Positions 6,657 through 13,215 of a stretch of 13,215 nucleotides of DNA are shown one piece after another. The stretch comes from Halolactibacillus sp051746745 (GTDB lineage Bacteria > Bacillota > Bacilli > Bacillales > Amphibacillaceae): contig JBNJFJ010000051.1 of NCBI GenBank assembly GCA_051746745.1, forward strand, positions 1 through 13,215, written 5' to 3'. The notes beneath the pieces are model-generated. The model was given only the letters and a program-made list of their open reading frames with translations. It made no database searches and was not told the DNA's origin. Each line of letters opens with the position of its first letter. Position 1 is the stretch's first letter. Made by a program: the position numbers and the translations under genes.

Positions 6657-7604
6657 ATGAACTGGTCCGAACTCTGTATTCATACGACCAATGAAGCGAT
6701 TGAACCGGTATCAAATATTTTACATGAAGCAGGCGCAAGTGGCGTTGTTATTGAGGATAAAGCTGACTTTTTAAAAACGCGGGAGAATGTTTTTGGTGAA
6801 ATCTATGATTTAGACCCTGAGGATTATCCTGAAGAAGGTGTCATTCTCAAAGCCTACTTGCCTGTGAATAGCTTTCTAGGTGAAACGGTTGACCAAATTA
6901 AAGAGGCGATCAATCAATTGATGGCCTATGACATTGACTTAGGATTAAATAAAGTGTCTGTGAGTGAGGTCAATGAAGAGCAATGGGCAACGGCTTGGAA
7001 AAAGTATTATAAACCGGTTAAGATTTCAAATCATATTACGATTACCCCTACATGGGAAGACTACACACCAGTTAGTGCTGACGAGTTAATCATTGAACTA
7101 GACCCTGGTATGGCGTTTGGGACGGGGACACACCCAACCACCGTGTTAAGTATTCAAGCGATTGAAAACTATCTATCAAGCGGTGACACGGTCATCGATG
7201 TTGGTACCGGTTCAGGTGTCTTAAGTATCGCAGCTGCTAAACTAGGTGCCAGTCATATCGACGCGTATGATTTAGATGAAGTCGCTGTTCATTCGGCTCG
7301 TATTAATACGAAGCTCAATCACGTTCATGAGGACGTGACAATCAAGCAAAACAACTTACTCCATGGTGTCGAAAAATTAGTCGATGTTGTGGTGGCAAAC
7401 ATATTGGCTGAGATTATTCTCTTATTTGAACATGATGCTTTTAAAGCTCTTAAGCCGGGCGGGTATTTCATTACGTCTGGGATTATTATGCAAAAAAAAG
7501 ACCATGTTAAACAAGCATTAATCGACGCAGGGTTTGACATTATCGAAGTAAACCAGATGGAAGATTGGATTTCAATTGTGGCTAAAAAGCCAGAAACTGA
7601 GTAA
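6657..7604 (+). CDS. prmA: PrmA, ribosomal protein L11 (uL11) methyltransferase
   Basis: The product is 315 aa (B. subtilis 311). ATG 6657 gives MNWSELCIHTTNEAIEP, which matches the family start. GTG 6648 lies inside the AGAGAGTGA binding site and is rejected. The N-terminal substrate-recognition domain covers about 1-100. The class I methyltransferase domain shows DPGMAFGTGTHPTT (149-162), SAM-binding motif I VIDVGTGSGVLSIAAAKLGA (179-198) and VVANILAEII (245-254). PrmA trimethylates amino groups of uL11 on or off the ribosome. It follows dnaJ by 23 bases and precedes rsmE by 13, so it belongs to the distal heat-shock operon, as in Bacillus (yqeT). Confidence 0.96.
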   Translation: MNWSELCIHTTNEAIEPVSNILHEAGASGVVIEDKADFLKTRENVFGEIYDLDPEDYPEEGVILKAYLPVNSFLGETVDQIKEAINQLMAYDIDLGLNKVSVSEVNEEQWATAWKKYYKPVKISNHITITPTWEDYTPVSADELIIELDPGMAFGTGTHPTTVLSIQAIENYLSSGDTVIDVGTGSGVLSIAAAKLGASHIDAYDLDEVAVHSARINTKLNHVHEDVTIKQNNLLHGVEKLVDVVVANILAEIILLFEHDAFKALKPGGYFITSGIIMQKKDHVKQALIDAGFDIIEVNQMEDWISIVAKKPETE

Positions 7605-7617
7605 AGGGTGACACGTG

Positions 7618-8367
7618 ATGCAATATTATTTTGTTGAGAAAGATCAGTGGCAAGATGAACAAGTCATCATTACAGGTGACGACTACCATCATCTTGTCAA
7701 TGTGATGCGAAAAAAAGTAGACGATCAGGTCATCTGTAGTCATCCGGATGGCAAACAAGCGATCTGTCAAATTACAGCAACCGATGAACAAGTCACTTTA
7801 CGTATCATCGATTACTTAGATGCCGCTACGGAATTACCGATTGATGTCACCATCGTGCAAGGACTACCTAAAGGCGATAAATTGGACTGGATCGTGCAAA
7901 AAGCTACTGAGCTTGGCGCACGATCTTTTGTGCCGTTTAATGCTATACGTTCCATTGTAAAATGGGATAAGAAAAAAGAAGGAAAGAAACTGGATCGACT
8001 GAGAAAGATTGTAAAGGAAGCAAGTGAACAATCGCATCGACAAATCTTACCCGAGATCCACTCTGTTCAGACACTGGCTAATGTTGTAGAATTAAGTCAA
8101 GGGTATGACCATTTATTTATGGCCTATGAAGAAACCGCGCGCGAACTCCAGTCAAGCAAACTCTCTCATCATTTTAAGAAGATTCAACCAGGCGAGCGGG
8201 TTCTGATTGTGATTGGACCTGAAGGCGGTCTTGATGAGAAAGAAGTACGCGCTTTCTATGATGCTCATTTTCAAGCGATTCGTTTAGGTCCTAGAATATT
8301 GCGGACAGAAACAGCCCCTTTATACTTATTATCAGCACTATCTTATTATTTTGAAGAAACGGAGTGA
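7618..8367 (+). CDS. rsmE: RsmE, 16S rRNA m3U1498 methyltransferase
   Basis: The product is 249 aa, close to the usual 245-256. ATG 7618 gives MQYYFVEKD, matching the family N-terminus, and sits seven bases after AAAGGGTG; GTG 7615 would add one residue. The N-terminal PUA-like domain (1-70) has HHLVNVMR. The C-terminal SPOUT domain has a trefoil knot with LPKGDKLDWIVQKATELG (83-100), EQSHR (137-141), IGPEGG (199-204) and LGPRILRTETAPLY (223-236), which binds SAM. It methylates U1498 (E. coli numbering) of 16S rRNA in the decoding region. The stop lies only four bases before the mtaB start, with the mtaB binding site inside rsmE, so the two are probably translationally coupled. Confidence 0.97.
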   Translation: MQYYFVEKDQWQDEQVIITGDDYHHLVNVMRKKVDDQVICSHPDGKQAICQITATDEQVTLRIIDYLDAATELPIDVTIVQGLPKGDKLDWIVQKATELGARSFVPFNAIRSIVKWDKKKEGKKLDRLRKIVKEASEQSHRQILPEIHSVQTLANVVELSQGYDHLFMAYEETARELQSSKLSHHFKKIQPGERVLIVIGPEGGLDEKEVRAFYDAHFQAIRLGPRILRTETAPLYLLSALSYYFEETE

Positions 8368-8371
8368 GAAG

Positions 8372-9712
8372 ATGACGACAGTTGCCTTTCATACGTTAGG
8401 TTGTAAAGTAAATCAATATGAAACAGAAGGAATATGGCAGTCATTTAAAGATCAAGGGTATGAACGCGTTGATTTTGAAGCCATTGCGGATATTTATGTG
8501 ATTAATACGTGTACTGTCACGAACACAGGGGATAAGAAATCACGTCAAATTATTCGTCGTGCGATTCGGAAAAATCCAGAAGCCGTTGTCTGTGTGACGG
8601 GTTGTTACGCTCAAGTATCACCAGGTGAAGTCATGGAGATTCCAGGTGTTGACGTTGTTGTCGGTACTCAGGACCGCGCCAAGATGATTGACTATATAGA
8701 ACAACATATTGAGACACGCGAACCAGTGAATGGTGTCTCAAACATTATGAAAAACCGCGTCTTTGAAGAAATGGATGTCCCCGATTTTTCAGATCGTACT
8801 CGGGCGAATCTAAAGATTCAAGAAGGTTGCAATAACTTCTGTACATTCTGTATTATTCCATGGTCACGTGGGTTATTACGCTCACGTGAGCCGGAGAATG
8901 TAATTAAACAAGCCCAACAACTTGTCGATGCCGGTTATAAGGAAGTCGTTTTAACGGGTATTCATACCGCTGGATATGGAGAAGATTTTACCGATTATGA
9001 CTTTGCCGATTTATTATCGGATCTAGAGACAAAAGTCGATGGCTTAAAGCGGATTCGTATTTCATCGATTGAGGCAAGTCAAATTACAGAAAAAGTAATG
9101 CAAGTGATTGACAAGTCAGAAAAAATTGTCCGCCACTTACACGTGCCGCTACAAGCGGGATCTGATACGGTACTCGAACGGATGCGCCGTAAATATTCCA
9201 CTGATTTTTATAAATCACAAATTGACCGACTCAAGCAAGCCTTACCAGGTTTAGCGGTGACTTCTGATGTGATTGTTGGTTTCCCAGGGGAAACGGACGA
9301 GGAATTTATGGAGACGTATCGTTTTATCCAGGAGATAGGTTTTTCAGAGCTACACGTCTTTCCGTTCTCAAAACGAACAGGTACGCCAGCTGCTAAAATG
9401 ACAGATCAAGTGAGTGATGAGGTTAAAAACGACCGCGTGCATAAACTGATGACCCTCTCAGAACAACAAGCAAAAGCCTATGCGAGTCGTTATGAAGGGG
9501 ACGTTGTTGAAGTTATTCCTGAAGAAGTTGAAGAAATTGACGGTGAAACGTTATTAACGGGTTACTCAGACAATTATATGCGTCTTCAATTTGCAGCTGA
9601 TGCGTCCATGATTGGTGAGATTGTCCGGGTAAAACTAACAAAAGCCGGTTATCCCATCAATAAAGGTGAATTTGTTCGGGTGATGTCAGAACCACGATTA
9701 ACTGAAGTATAA
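8372..9712 (+). CDS. mtaB: MtaB, tRNA threonylcarbamoyladenosine methylthiotransferase
   Basis: The product is 446 aa (B. subtilis 451). ATG 8372 follows GGAG (8361-8364); TTG 8351 would add unrelated residues within rsmE and is rejected. The methylthiotransferase N-terminal domain holds the auxiliary cluster cysteines C11 (LGCKVNQYE), C47 (NTCTVTN) and C78 (TGCYAQ). The radical SAM core has C153, C157 and C160 (EGCNNFCTFCIIPWSRG). A TRAM RNA-binding domain forms the C-terminus (about 375-440). The enzyme adds a methylthio group to t6A at position 37 of tRNAs reading ANN codons, using two 4Fe-4S clusters. It is the last gene of the operon, and its stop codon lies in the terminator stem. All six cluster cysteines are present. 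Confidence 0.97.
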   Translation: MTTVAFHTLGCKVNQYETEGIWQSFKDQGYERVDFEAIADIYVINTCTVTNTGDKKSRQIIRRAIRKNPEAVVCVTGCYAQVSPGEVMEIPGVDVVVGTQDRAKMIDYIEQHIETREPVNGVSNIMKNRVFEEMDVPDFSDRTRANLKIQEGCNNFCTFCIIPWSRGLLRSREPENVIKQAQQLVDAGYKEVVLTGIHTAGYGEDFTDYDFADLLSDLETKVDGLKRIRISSIEASQITEKVMQVIDKSEKIVRHLHVPLQAGSDTVLERMRRKYSTDFYKSQIDRLKQALPGLAVTSDVIVGFPGETDEEFMETYRFIQEIGFSELHVFPFSKRTGTPAAKMTDQVSDEVKNDRVHKLMTLSEQQAKAYASRYEGDVVEVIPEEVEEIDGETLLTGYSDNYMRLQFAADASMIGEIVRVKLTKAGYPINKGEFVRVMSEPRLTEV

Positions 9713-9745
9713 TCACGCTTTCATGGTGATTATTCTTGTTTTTTT
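9709..9745 (+). terminator. Terminator at the end of the dnaK operon
   Basis: ATAATCAC (9709-9716) pairs with GTGATTAT (9726-9733) over 8 bp with a 9-nt loop. It is followed by TCTTG and a run of seven T (9739-9745). The mtaB stop TAA (9710-9712) lies in the 5' arm. The stem is A/T-rich, so termination may be incomplete. Confidence 0.75.
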
Positions 9746-9777
9746 GTCAAAGTTCTTGTTTGTTTGAAAACAAAACA

Positions 9778-9806
9778 TTGACCTAAAAATATCTATATAT
9801 TATAAT
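9778..9806 (+). promoter_or_regulatory. Strong sigma-A promoter for rpsU
   Basis: TTGACC (9778-9783, 5/6), an exact 17-nt spacer and a perfect TATAAT (9801-9806) form the best promoter in the window. Upstream lies an A-tract (GAAAACAAAAC, 9766-9776) that could serve as an UP element. Transcription should start near 9813. Such strength fits a ribosomal protein gene. Confidence 0.88.
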
Positions 9807-9812
9807 GTCATA

Positions 9813-9883
9813 GAGACATTTTTCGTCCTATGGCTAAAATGTCCTATCAAAATGTTGGATGCTTCGGAGGGAGGGAAATTAGC
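9813..9883 (+). promoter_or_regulatory. Structured leader of rpsU
   Basis: The predicted leader is about 70 nt. GACATTTT (9815-9822) and AAAATGTC (9836-9843) form an 8-bp hairpin right at the 5' end with a 13-nt loop. The heptamer GTCCTAT occurs at 9825-9831 and again at 9841-9847, each followed shortly by AAAAT. The binding site is a doubled purine run, GGAGGGAGGG (9866-9875), eight bases from the start. The UCCU in each repeat could pair with the GGGA in that run. Regulation is inferred, not shown. Confidence 0.45.
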
Positions 9884-10057
9884 ATGTCAAATACAACTCG
9901 CGTTCGTAAAAACGAGTCTCTTGAAGATGCTCTTCGTCGCTTTAAACGCAGTGTATCAAAATCAGGTACAATGTCTGAATATCGTAAGCGTGAATTTTAT
10001 GAAAAACCTAGCGTAAAACGTAAGAAGAAATCTGAGGCGGCTAGAAAACGTAAGTAA
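9884..10057 (+). CDS. rpsU: Ribosomal protein bS21
   Basis: The product is 57 aa, the standard length, starting at ATG 9884: MSNTTRVRKNESLEDALRR. It has the family core RFKRSVSKSGTMSEYRKREFYEKPS and a very basic C-terminal tail with KRKKKSEAARKRK. bS21 binds the platform of the 30S subunit near the anti-Shine-Dalgarno end of 16S rRNA and assists initiation. An in-frame ATG at 9830 would add 18 residues, but it lies only about 17 nt from the predicted transcript start, has no binding site and its extension is unlike bS21. The true start has the unusually strong GGAGGGAGGG. It is co-transcribed with yqeY 46 bases downstream. Confidence 0.98.
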   Translation: MSNTTRVRKNESLEDALRRFKRSVSKSGTMSEYRKREFYEKPSVKRKKKSEAARKRK

Positions 10058-10063
10058 TTACCG

Positions 10064-10084
10064 ATAAGAAGATTGTTTTCTTAT
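10064..10084 (+). other. Weak hairpin between rpsU and yqeY
   Basis: ATAAGAA (10064-10070) pairs with TTCTTAT (10078-10084), a 7-bp A/U-rich stem with a 7-nt loop. There is no T-run. It could stabilise the rpsU 3' end or be chance in this A/T-rich spacer. Confidence 0.25.
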
Positions 10085-10103
10085 AAAGAGGGTGTAGAAA
10101 GTA

Positions 10104-10550
10104 ATGTCATTGTTAGAAACATTAAACCAAGATATGAAACAAGCGATGCGCAATAAGGAAAAGCAAAAGCTAAGTACGATTCGCATGGTGAAAGCTTCAC
10201 TTCAAAATGAAGCAATTAAGCTTGGTAACGAGTCATTATCAGAAGAAGCAGAACTCACTGTTTTAGCTCGTGAGCTAAAACAGCGTAAGGATTCCCTCCG
10301 TGAATTTAAAGAAGCTGGACGCGATGATCTTGTTGAGAGTCTTGATCGTGAGATCGAGTTTTTACAAGAATATATGCCAGAACAGCTATCAGATGAGGAG
10401 CTTGAAGCGATTGTTGTTGAAACGATCGAACAAGTTCAAGCGACATCTAAGCAAGAGATGGGTAAAGTGATGGGTGCGCTTATGCCGAAAGTTAAAGGCA
10501 AAGCGGATGGAACACAAGTGAATAAACTCGTGCAAAAACATTTATCATAA
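10104..10550 (+). CDS. yqeY: YqeY, GatB/YqeY-domain protein
   Basis: The product is 148 aa, the typical length, starting at ATG 10104, nine bases after AGAGGGTG. The first two thirds are helical, with the conserved STIRMVKASLQNEAIKL and ARELKQRKDSLREFKEAGR regions. The YqeY tail QEYMPEQLSDEELEAIV and MGKVMGALMPKVKGKADG, ending in a small helical domain, is the part shared with the C-terminus of the GatB amidotransferase subunit, where it contacts tRNA. The function is not established. The constant neighbourhood with rpsU and the GatB-like domain suggest a tRNA- or ribosome-related role, which is inference. It ends 20 bases before a strong terminator, so rpsU-yqeY form a closed two-gene unit. 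Confidence 0.95.
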   Translation: MSLLETLNQDMKQAMRNKEKQKLSTIRMVKASLQNEAIKLGNESLSEEAELTVLARELKQRKDSLREFKEAGRDDLVESLDREIEFLQEYMPEQLSDEELEAIVVETIEQVQATSKQEMGKVMGALMPKVKGKADGTQVNKLVQKHLS

Positions 10551-10570
10551 ATATTACGAAATCTCAAATG

Positions 10571-10615
10571 AAAAAGACCTTATTCTAATGAATAGGGTCT
10601 TTTTTACTTTTTGTA
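10571..10615 (+). terminator. Terminator of rpsU-yqeY
   Basis: AAAAAGACCTTATTC (10571-10585) pairs with GAATAGGGTCTTTTT (10590... to 10605, allowing one G-U) around a 4-nt loop, giving a stem of about 15 bp. The U-tract TTTTTTACTTTTTG follows the G/C part. It is a textbook intrinsic terminator. Confidence 0.92.
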
Positions 10616-10643
10616 GAAGAACCAATAGTTTTTACGTTATTTT

Positions 10644-10672
10644 TTGATATTTACATGATATACTGATACCAT
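10644..10672 (+). promoter_or_regulatory. Putative promoter of yqeZ-floA
   Basis: Two overlapping readings exist. TTGATA (10644-10649) with 17 nt to TACCAT (10667-10672), preceded by TG at 10664-10665, gives an extended -10 promoter. Alternatively TATACT (10659-10664, 5/6) preceded by TG at 10656-10657 is an extended -10 with a weak -35. Both look like sigma-A. No sigma-W type TGAAAC/CGTA pair was found. Confidence 0.5.
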
Positions 10673-10681
10673 AGTATGGTA
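10667..10681 (+). promoter_or_regulatory. 15-bp palindrome, probable operator
   Basis: TACCATAGTATGGTA is a perfect 7-1-7 inverted repeat. It overlaps one candidate -10 element and covers the likely start site of the other, the position expected for repressor binding. The geometry resembles Fur-family boxes (7-1-7), but the bases do not match the Fur, PerR or Zur consensus. The regulator is unknown. Confidence 0.5.
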
Positions 10682-10722
10682 AGGTTCTTCAATATTGACA
10701 TTTAAAAGAAGGAGGTGGTGAA

Positions 10723-12051
10723 GTGAAAAAGATTTATGCTATTTTGCTGATGGTAGTTGTTCTTATACCGTTCGCACACGTCATCGGACCACAGTCTGTT
10801 CAAGCAGATGGCGAAACCGTCTACGTGATACCGATTGAGAATGAAGTTGAAAAAGGTTTAGAAGCGTTTTTAACACGTGCAATTAATGAGGCAAACGAAC
10901 AAGAAGCGGACCATATTATTTTTGAAGTGAATACACCTGGTGGCCTTGTCGAAGCAGCCAATGATATTGGTGAACTGCTGCAATCCGTTGAGATTGATAC
11001 AACGACTTACATACGTTCACGCGCGCTATCAGCTGGTTCTTATATTGCTTTGTTTTCTGATTATATCTATATGGCCCCGCAGGCAACGATTGGGGCAAGT
11101 GGCATCATCAATAATGATGGGACAGCGGCTGATCAAAAAGCTCAGTCTTACTGGCGCGAGGCGATGGGGAGTGCAGCAGAAGCAGGTGGAAGAGAGCGTA
11201 TTTATGCTGAGGCAATGGCGGATGCGTCGATTGATTTACCTGAATATAATGCCCCGGAAGGGACATATTTGACGCTTGGGCCAACAAAAGCATTAGAAGT
11301 TGGTTATTCCAATGGTACCGTTGCGTCACTCAATGATGTTTTAGTAGCACTTGGATTAGAGAATGCGAATATCGTTGAAGTGGAACAACAACCGGCTGAG
11401 TCTTTAGCGAGATTTCTGACGAATTCCGTTGTTGTATCCATCCTATTATCTCTGGCGGGTATCGGTCTTGTGGTCGAGTTGTATTCACCAGGGTTTGGAG
11501 TCGCTGGTTCGATTGGCCTGATTAGTTTAGTGTTATTTTTCTACGGTCACTTAATTGCTGGACTTGCTGGATATGAAGTGTTTGTGTTACTGATTATTGG
11601 TGCCGCGCTCATTGTGGTAGAATTCTTTGTTCCGGGAGGTATCCTCGGTGGCTTAGGGACAATGAGCATTATCGTGAGTCTCTTTATGGCGACGGACAAT
11701 ATTTTCGCTTTGAGTCTGAGCCTACTGATTGCGATTACACTGACGATTTTAGTTGCCGTGTATCTGTATAAGCGCATTGGCTTACAGAAAGGTTTGTTAC
11801 GCTATATTATTCTATCAGACCGCGAGACAGTTGATAAAGGTTACGTGTCATCTGTCAGCCGCGAACAGTTAGTCGGGCTAAAAGGACGTGCGCTTACACC
11901 ACTGAGACCTTCTGGAACGGGTTTATTTGAAGGTGAACGCTTAGATATTGTATCGGTTGGAAACTTTATCAACCAAAATGATCCGATTGAAATCATTTCA
12001 GTTAATGGATCGCGTATCGTAGTTCAACGAATCGAAGAGGAGGAAAAATAA
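10723..12051 (+). CDS. yqeZ: YqeZ, NfeD-family membrane protein with ClpP-like protease domain
   Basis: The product is 442 aa. The start is GTG 10723, five bases after AAGGAGGTG, because it opens a clear signal peptide: MKK, a hydrophobic core (5-21) and a likely cleavage after SVQA (29). The ClpP/S49-like domain spans about 30-220, with FEVNTPGGLVEAANDI (67-82), a candidate nucleophile S104 in LSAGSYIAL and candidate general base K139, by eye-alignment with archaeal 1510-type NfeD proteases. A run of hydrophobic segments (about 234-347) and a C-terminal NfeD OB-fold (about 380-440, GLKGRALTPLRPSGTG) follow. Long NfeD proteins pair with stomatin/flotillin partners, and the next gene is floA, two bases away. 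In B. subtilis this operon is linked to cell-envelope stress and membrane microdomains. Confidence 0.92.
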   Translation: MKKIYAILLMVVVLIPFAHVIGPQSVQADGETVYVIPIENEVEKGLEAFLTRAINEANEQEADHIIFEVNTPGGLVEAANDIGELLQSVEIDTTTYIRSRALSAGSYIALFSDYIYMAPQATIGASGIINNDGTAADQKAQSYWREAMGSAAEAGGRERIYAEAMADASIDLPEYNAPEGTYLTLGPTKALEVGYSNGTVASLNDVLVALGLENANIVEVEQQPAESLARFLTNSVVVSILLSLAGIGLVVELYSPGFGVAGSIGLISLVLFFYGHLIAGLAGYEVFVLLIIGAALIVVEFFVPGGILGGLGTMSIIVSLFMATDNIFALSLSLLIAITLTILVAVYLYKRIGLQKGLLRYIILSDRETVDKGYVSSVSREQLVGLKGRALTPLRPSGTGLFEGERLDIVSVGNFINQNDPIEIISVNGSRIVVQRIEEEEK

Positions 12052-12053
12052 TT

Positions 12054-13052
12054 ATGAATGAATTTAATGCCATTCAAGATTTCTTCCCAATCATTGCGAT
12101 TGGGATTATCATCATTGCCTTAGTTGTGTTATTAACGTTTGTGCCAGTGGCACTGTGGATTAGTGCGTTAGCAGCAGGGGTTAAAGTAAGTATTTTCACA
12201 TTAGTCGGTATGCGTTTACGTCGCGTTGTACCAAATCGTGTCATCAATCCTTTAATTAAAGCACATAAAGCTGGTGTTGATGTGAACACAAATCAATTAG
12301 AATCCCACTATTTAGCTGGTGGTAATGTTGACCGGGTTGTGAATGCCCTTATTGCTGCGCAACGTGCTAATATTGAATTAAGCTTTGAACGTGCGGCTGC
12401 GATTGATTTAGCGGGTCGTGACGTCTTACAAGCCGTTCAAATGAGTGTTAACCCTAAAGTCATCGAAACACCGTTTATCGCGGGTATTGCGATGGATGGG
12501 ATTGAAGTAAAAGCAAAAGCACGTATTACTGTACGTGCCAATATCGACCGCCTTGTTGGTGGTGCGGGTGAAGAAACCGTTATTGCCCGTGTCGGTGAAG
12601 GGGTTGTTAGTACGATTGGTAGTTCGAAATCCCATAAACAAGTACTTGAAAATCCAGACTCAATCTCACATAACGTCTTAAATCGTGGTTTAGATGCTGG
12701 GACCGCCTTTGAAATTCTCTCGATTGATATTGCCGATGTTGACATCGGTAAAAATATTGGGGCGATTCTTCAAACCGATCAAGCGGAAGCAGATAAAAAC
12801 ATTGCGCAGGCGAAAGCCGAAGAACGTCGTGCGATGGCTGTTGCCGAAGAACAAGAAATGGTCGCTCGTGTGCAAGAAATGCGCGCGAAAGTGGTGGAAG
12901 CAGAGGCAGATGTGCCACGTGCACTAGCCGAAGCCTTACGCAGTGGTCATATGGGTGTCATGGATTACATGAATTACCGTAATATCGGTGCGGATACCGA
13001 GATGAGAGATTCAATCGGTAAAATGTCAGAAGAAGATACAGATGAGGAATAG
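12054..13052 (+). CDS. floA: FloA, flotillin-like membrane microdomain scaffold
   Basis: The product is 332 aa (B. subtilis FloA/YqfA 331). ATG 12054 follows GAGGAGG (12037-12043) that lies within the yqeZ end, with two bases between the genes. This indicates tight co-expression. A hydrophobic region (11-49, broken by P31) is the membrane-inserted hairpin. A prohibitin-homology-like domain covers about 60-240 with VPNRVINPLIKAHKAGVDV and TPFIAGIAMDGIEVKAKARI. An Ala/Glu-rich oligomerisation segment (243-295, AEADKNIAQAKAEERRAMAV) follows, then the tail YMNYRNIGADTEMRDSIGKM. FloA forms functional membrane microdomains and influences fluidity, signalling and secretion. Its partner is the NfeD protein encoded upstream. 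Confidence 0.97.
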   Translation: MNEFNAIQDFFPIIAIGIIIIALVVLLTFVPVALWISALAAGVKVSIFTLVGMRLRRVVPNRVINPLIKAHKAGVDVNTNQLESHYLAGGNVDRVVNALIAAQRANIELSFERAAAIDLAGRDVLQAVQMSVNPKVIETPFIAGIAMDGIEVKAKARITVRANIDRLVGGAGEETVIARVGEGVVSTIGSSKSHKQVLENPDSISHNVLNRGLDAGTAFEILSIDIADVDIGKNIGAILQTDQAEADKNIAQAKAEERRAMAVAEEQEMVARVQEMRAKVVEAEADVPRALAEALRSGHMGVMDYMNYRNIGADTEMRDSIGKMSEEDTDEE

Positions 13053-13087
13053 ATTGTCTGTGACAAAAATGAAGTGGATGTGATCAA

Positions 13088-13215
13088 ATGGAAGATATTA
13101 TTGTTCCATTAATCAGTTTCTTACTTATAATCGGTTCAGGTGTATTAAAGTCTAAATCCGATGATAGTAAACAAGCTGAAAAGAAAACACCAAAACAAGT
13201 GACGCCTAAGTCTCA
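13088..13215 (+). CDS. Small membrane protein downstream of floA, partial
   Basis: An open frame begins at ATG 13088 and runs off the window after 42 complete codons. A GGATGTGA-type binding site lies at 13076-13083. The protein starts MEDIIVPLISFLLIIGSGVL, a single membrane segment, and continues into a charged Lys/Gln/Pro-rich stretch (KSKSDDSKQAEKKTPKQV). The position is that of yqfB in B. subtilis, but I cannot recognise homology from this fragment. It lies 35 bases behind floA with no terminator between, so it is probably the third gene of the yqeZ-floA operon. The length and function are unknown. Confidence 0.6.
   Translation, partial: MEDIIVPLISFLLIIGSGVLKSKSDDSKQAEKKTPKQVTPKS

Larger units (their letters stand above)
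10616..10690 (+). repeat. Outer inverted repeat framing the yqeZ promoter
   Basis: GAAGAACC (10616-10623) and GGTTCTTC (10683-10690) are exact reverse complements, 59 bases apart. They frame the whole promoter region, and the right arm lies one base behind the 15-bp palindrome. An 8-bp match at this distance could be chance. Confidence 0.4.

Noticed and set aside
8351..8371. TTG start for MtaB overlapping rsmE
   Set aside because: The extra residues are coded by the rsmE end and are not in the family; ATG 8372 has GGAG at good spacing.
9830..9883. 18-residue N-terminal extension of bS21 from ATG 9830
   Set aside because: There is no binding site, it lies very close to the predicted transcript start, and bS21 is 57 aa from ATG 9884.
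10619..10640. ECF-type promoter (GAACC followed by CGTT)
   Set aside because: The spacing is only 11 nt, where about 16 is needed, and the -10 CGTT is poor.
10695..10722. Perfect TTGACA just before yqeZ as a -35 box
   Set aside because: The -10 position would fall on the ribosome binding site and start codon, with no TATAAT-like sequence.
10940..11272. 110-codon plus-strand frame inside yqeZ
   Set aside because: It is out of frame within a complete, conserved CDS and has no plausible domain.
12437..12924. Several minus-strand open frames opposite floA
   Set aside because: They overlap each other in different frames over a well-recognised gene and have no supporting features.
1..13215. A new defence, mobile or biosynthetic system
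   Set aside because: Every gene except the truncated last one is a recognised core gene in its usual order. No transposase, integrase, repeat array or foreign-looking block is present.

Overview
The window is an ordinary stretch of core chromosome from a low-GC Firmicute, most likely a Bacillaceae-type member of the Bacillales. The proteins read like Bacillus subtilis orthologues along their whole length. The gene order is also the classical one: lepA, hemW, hrcA, grpE, dnaK, dnaJ, prmA, rsmE, mtaB, rpsU, yqeY, yqeZ, floA, then a small membrane protein. The many acidic residues could hint at a salt- or alkali-tolerant member, but I cannot name a genus. All genes are on the + strand. I saw no mobile element, CRISPR array, tRNA, rRNA or sign of horizontal transfer. 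No gap between genes exceeds 175 bases.

Layout. (1) Positions 1-413 hold the 3' end of lepA and its terminator. (2) hemW (533-1696) has its own likely promoter directly behind that terminator. (3) The heat-shock operon hrcA-grpE-dnaK-dnaJ-prmA-rsmE-mtaB (1793-9712) begins with a promoter and a perfect CIRCE operator, the binding site of HrcA. An internal hairpin terminator followed by an extended -10 promoter lies between dnaK and dnaJ, and the operon ends at a terminator that overlaps the mtaB stop codon. (4) rpsU-yqeY (9884-10550) is driven by a near-consensus sigma-A promoter with a structured leader and closed by a strong terminator. (5) yqeZ-floA plus a small membrane protein that runs off the window (10723-13215) forms a membrane-microdomain operon. 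Its promoter region carries a 15-bp perfect palindrome.

How the genes work together. HrcA represses its own operon through CIRCE. GrpE, DnaK and DnaJ form the Hsp70 folding machine. PrmA, RsmE and MtaB modify ribosomal protein uL11, 16S rRNA and tRNA, so the distal operon serves translation, as do LepA and bS21. YqeZ (an NfeD-family membrane protein with a protease-like domain) and FloA (a flotillin) are partners in organising membrane microdomains.

I found no undescribed multi-gene system. The points worth a second look are regulatory or single-residue: the yqeZ promoter palindrome with a nested outer inverted repeat and no recognisable sigma-W site, the rpsU leader, the dnaK-dnaJ junction, and an Ala in place of a highly conserved Pro in DnaK.
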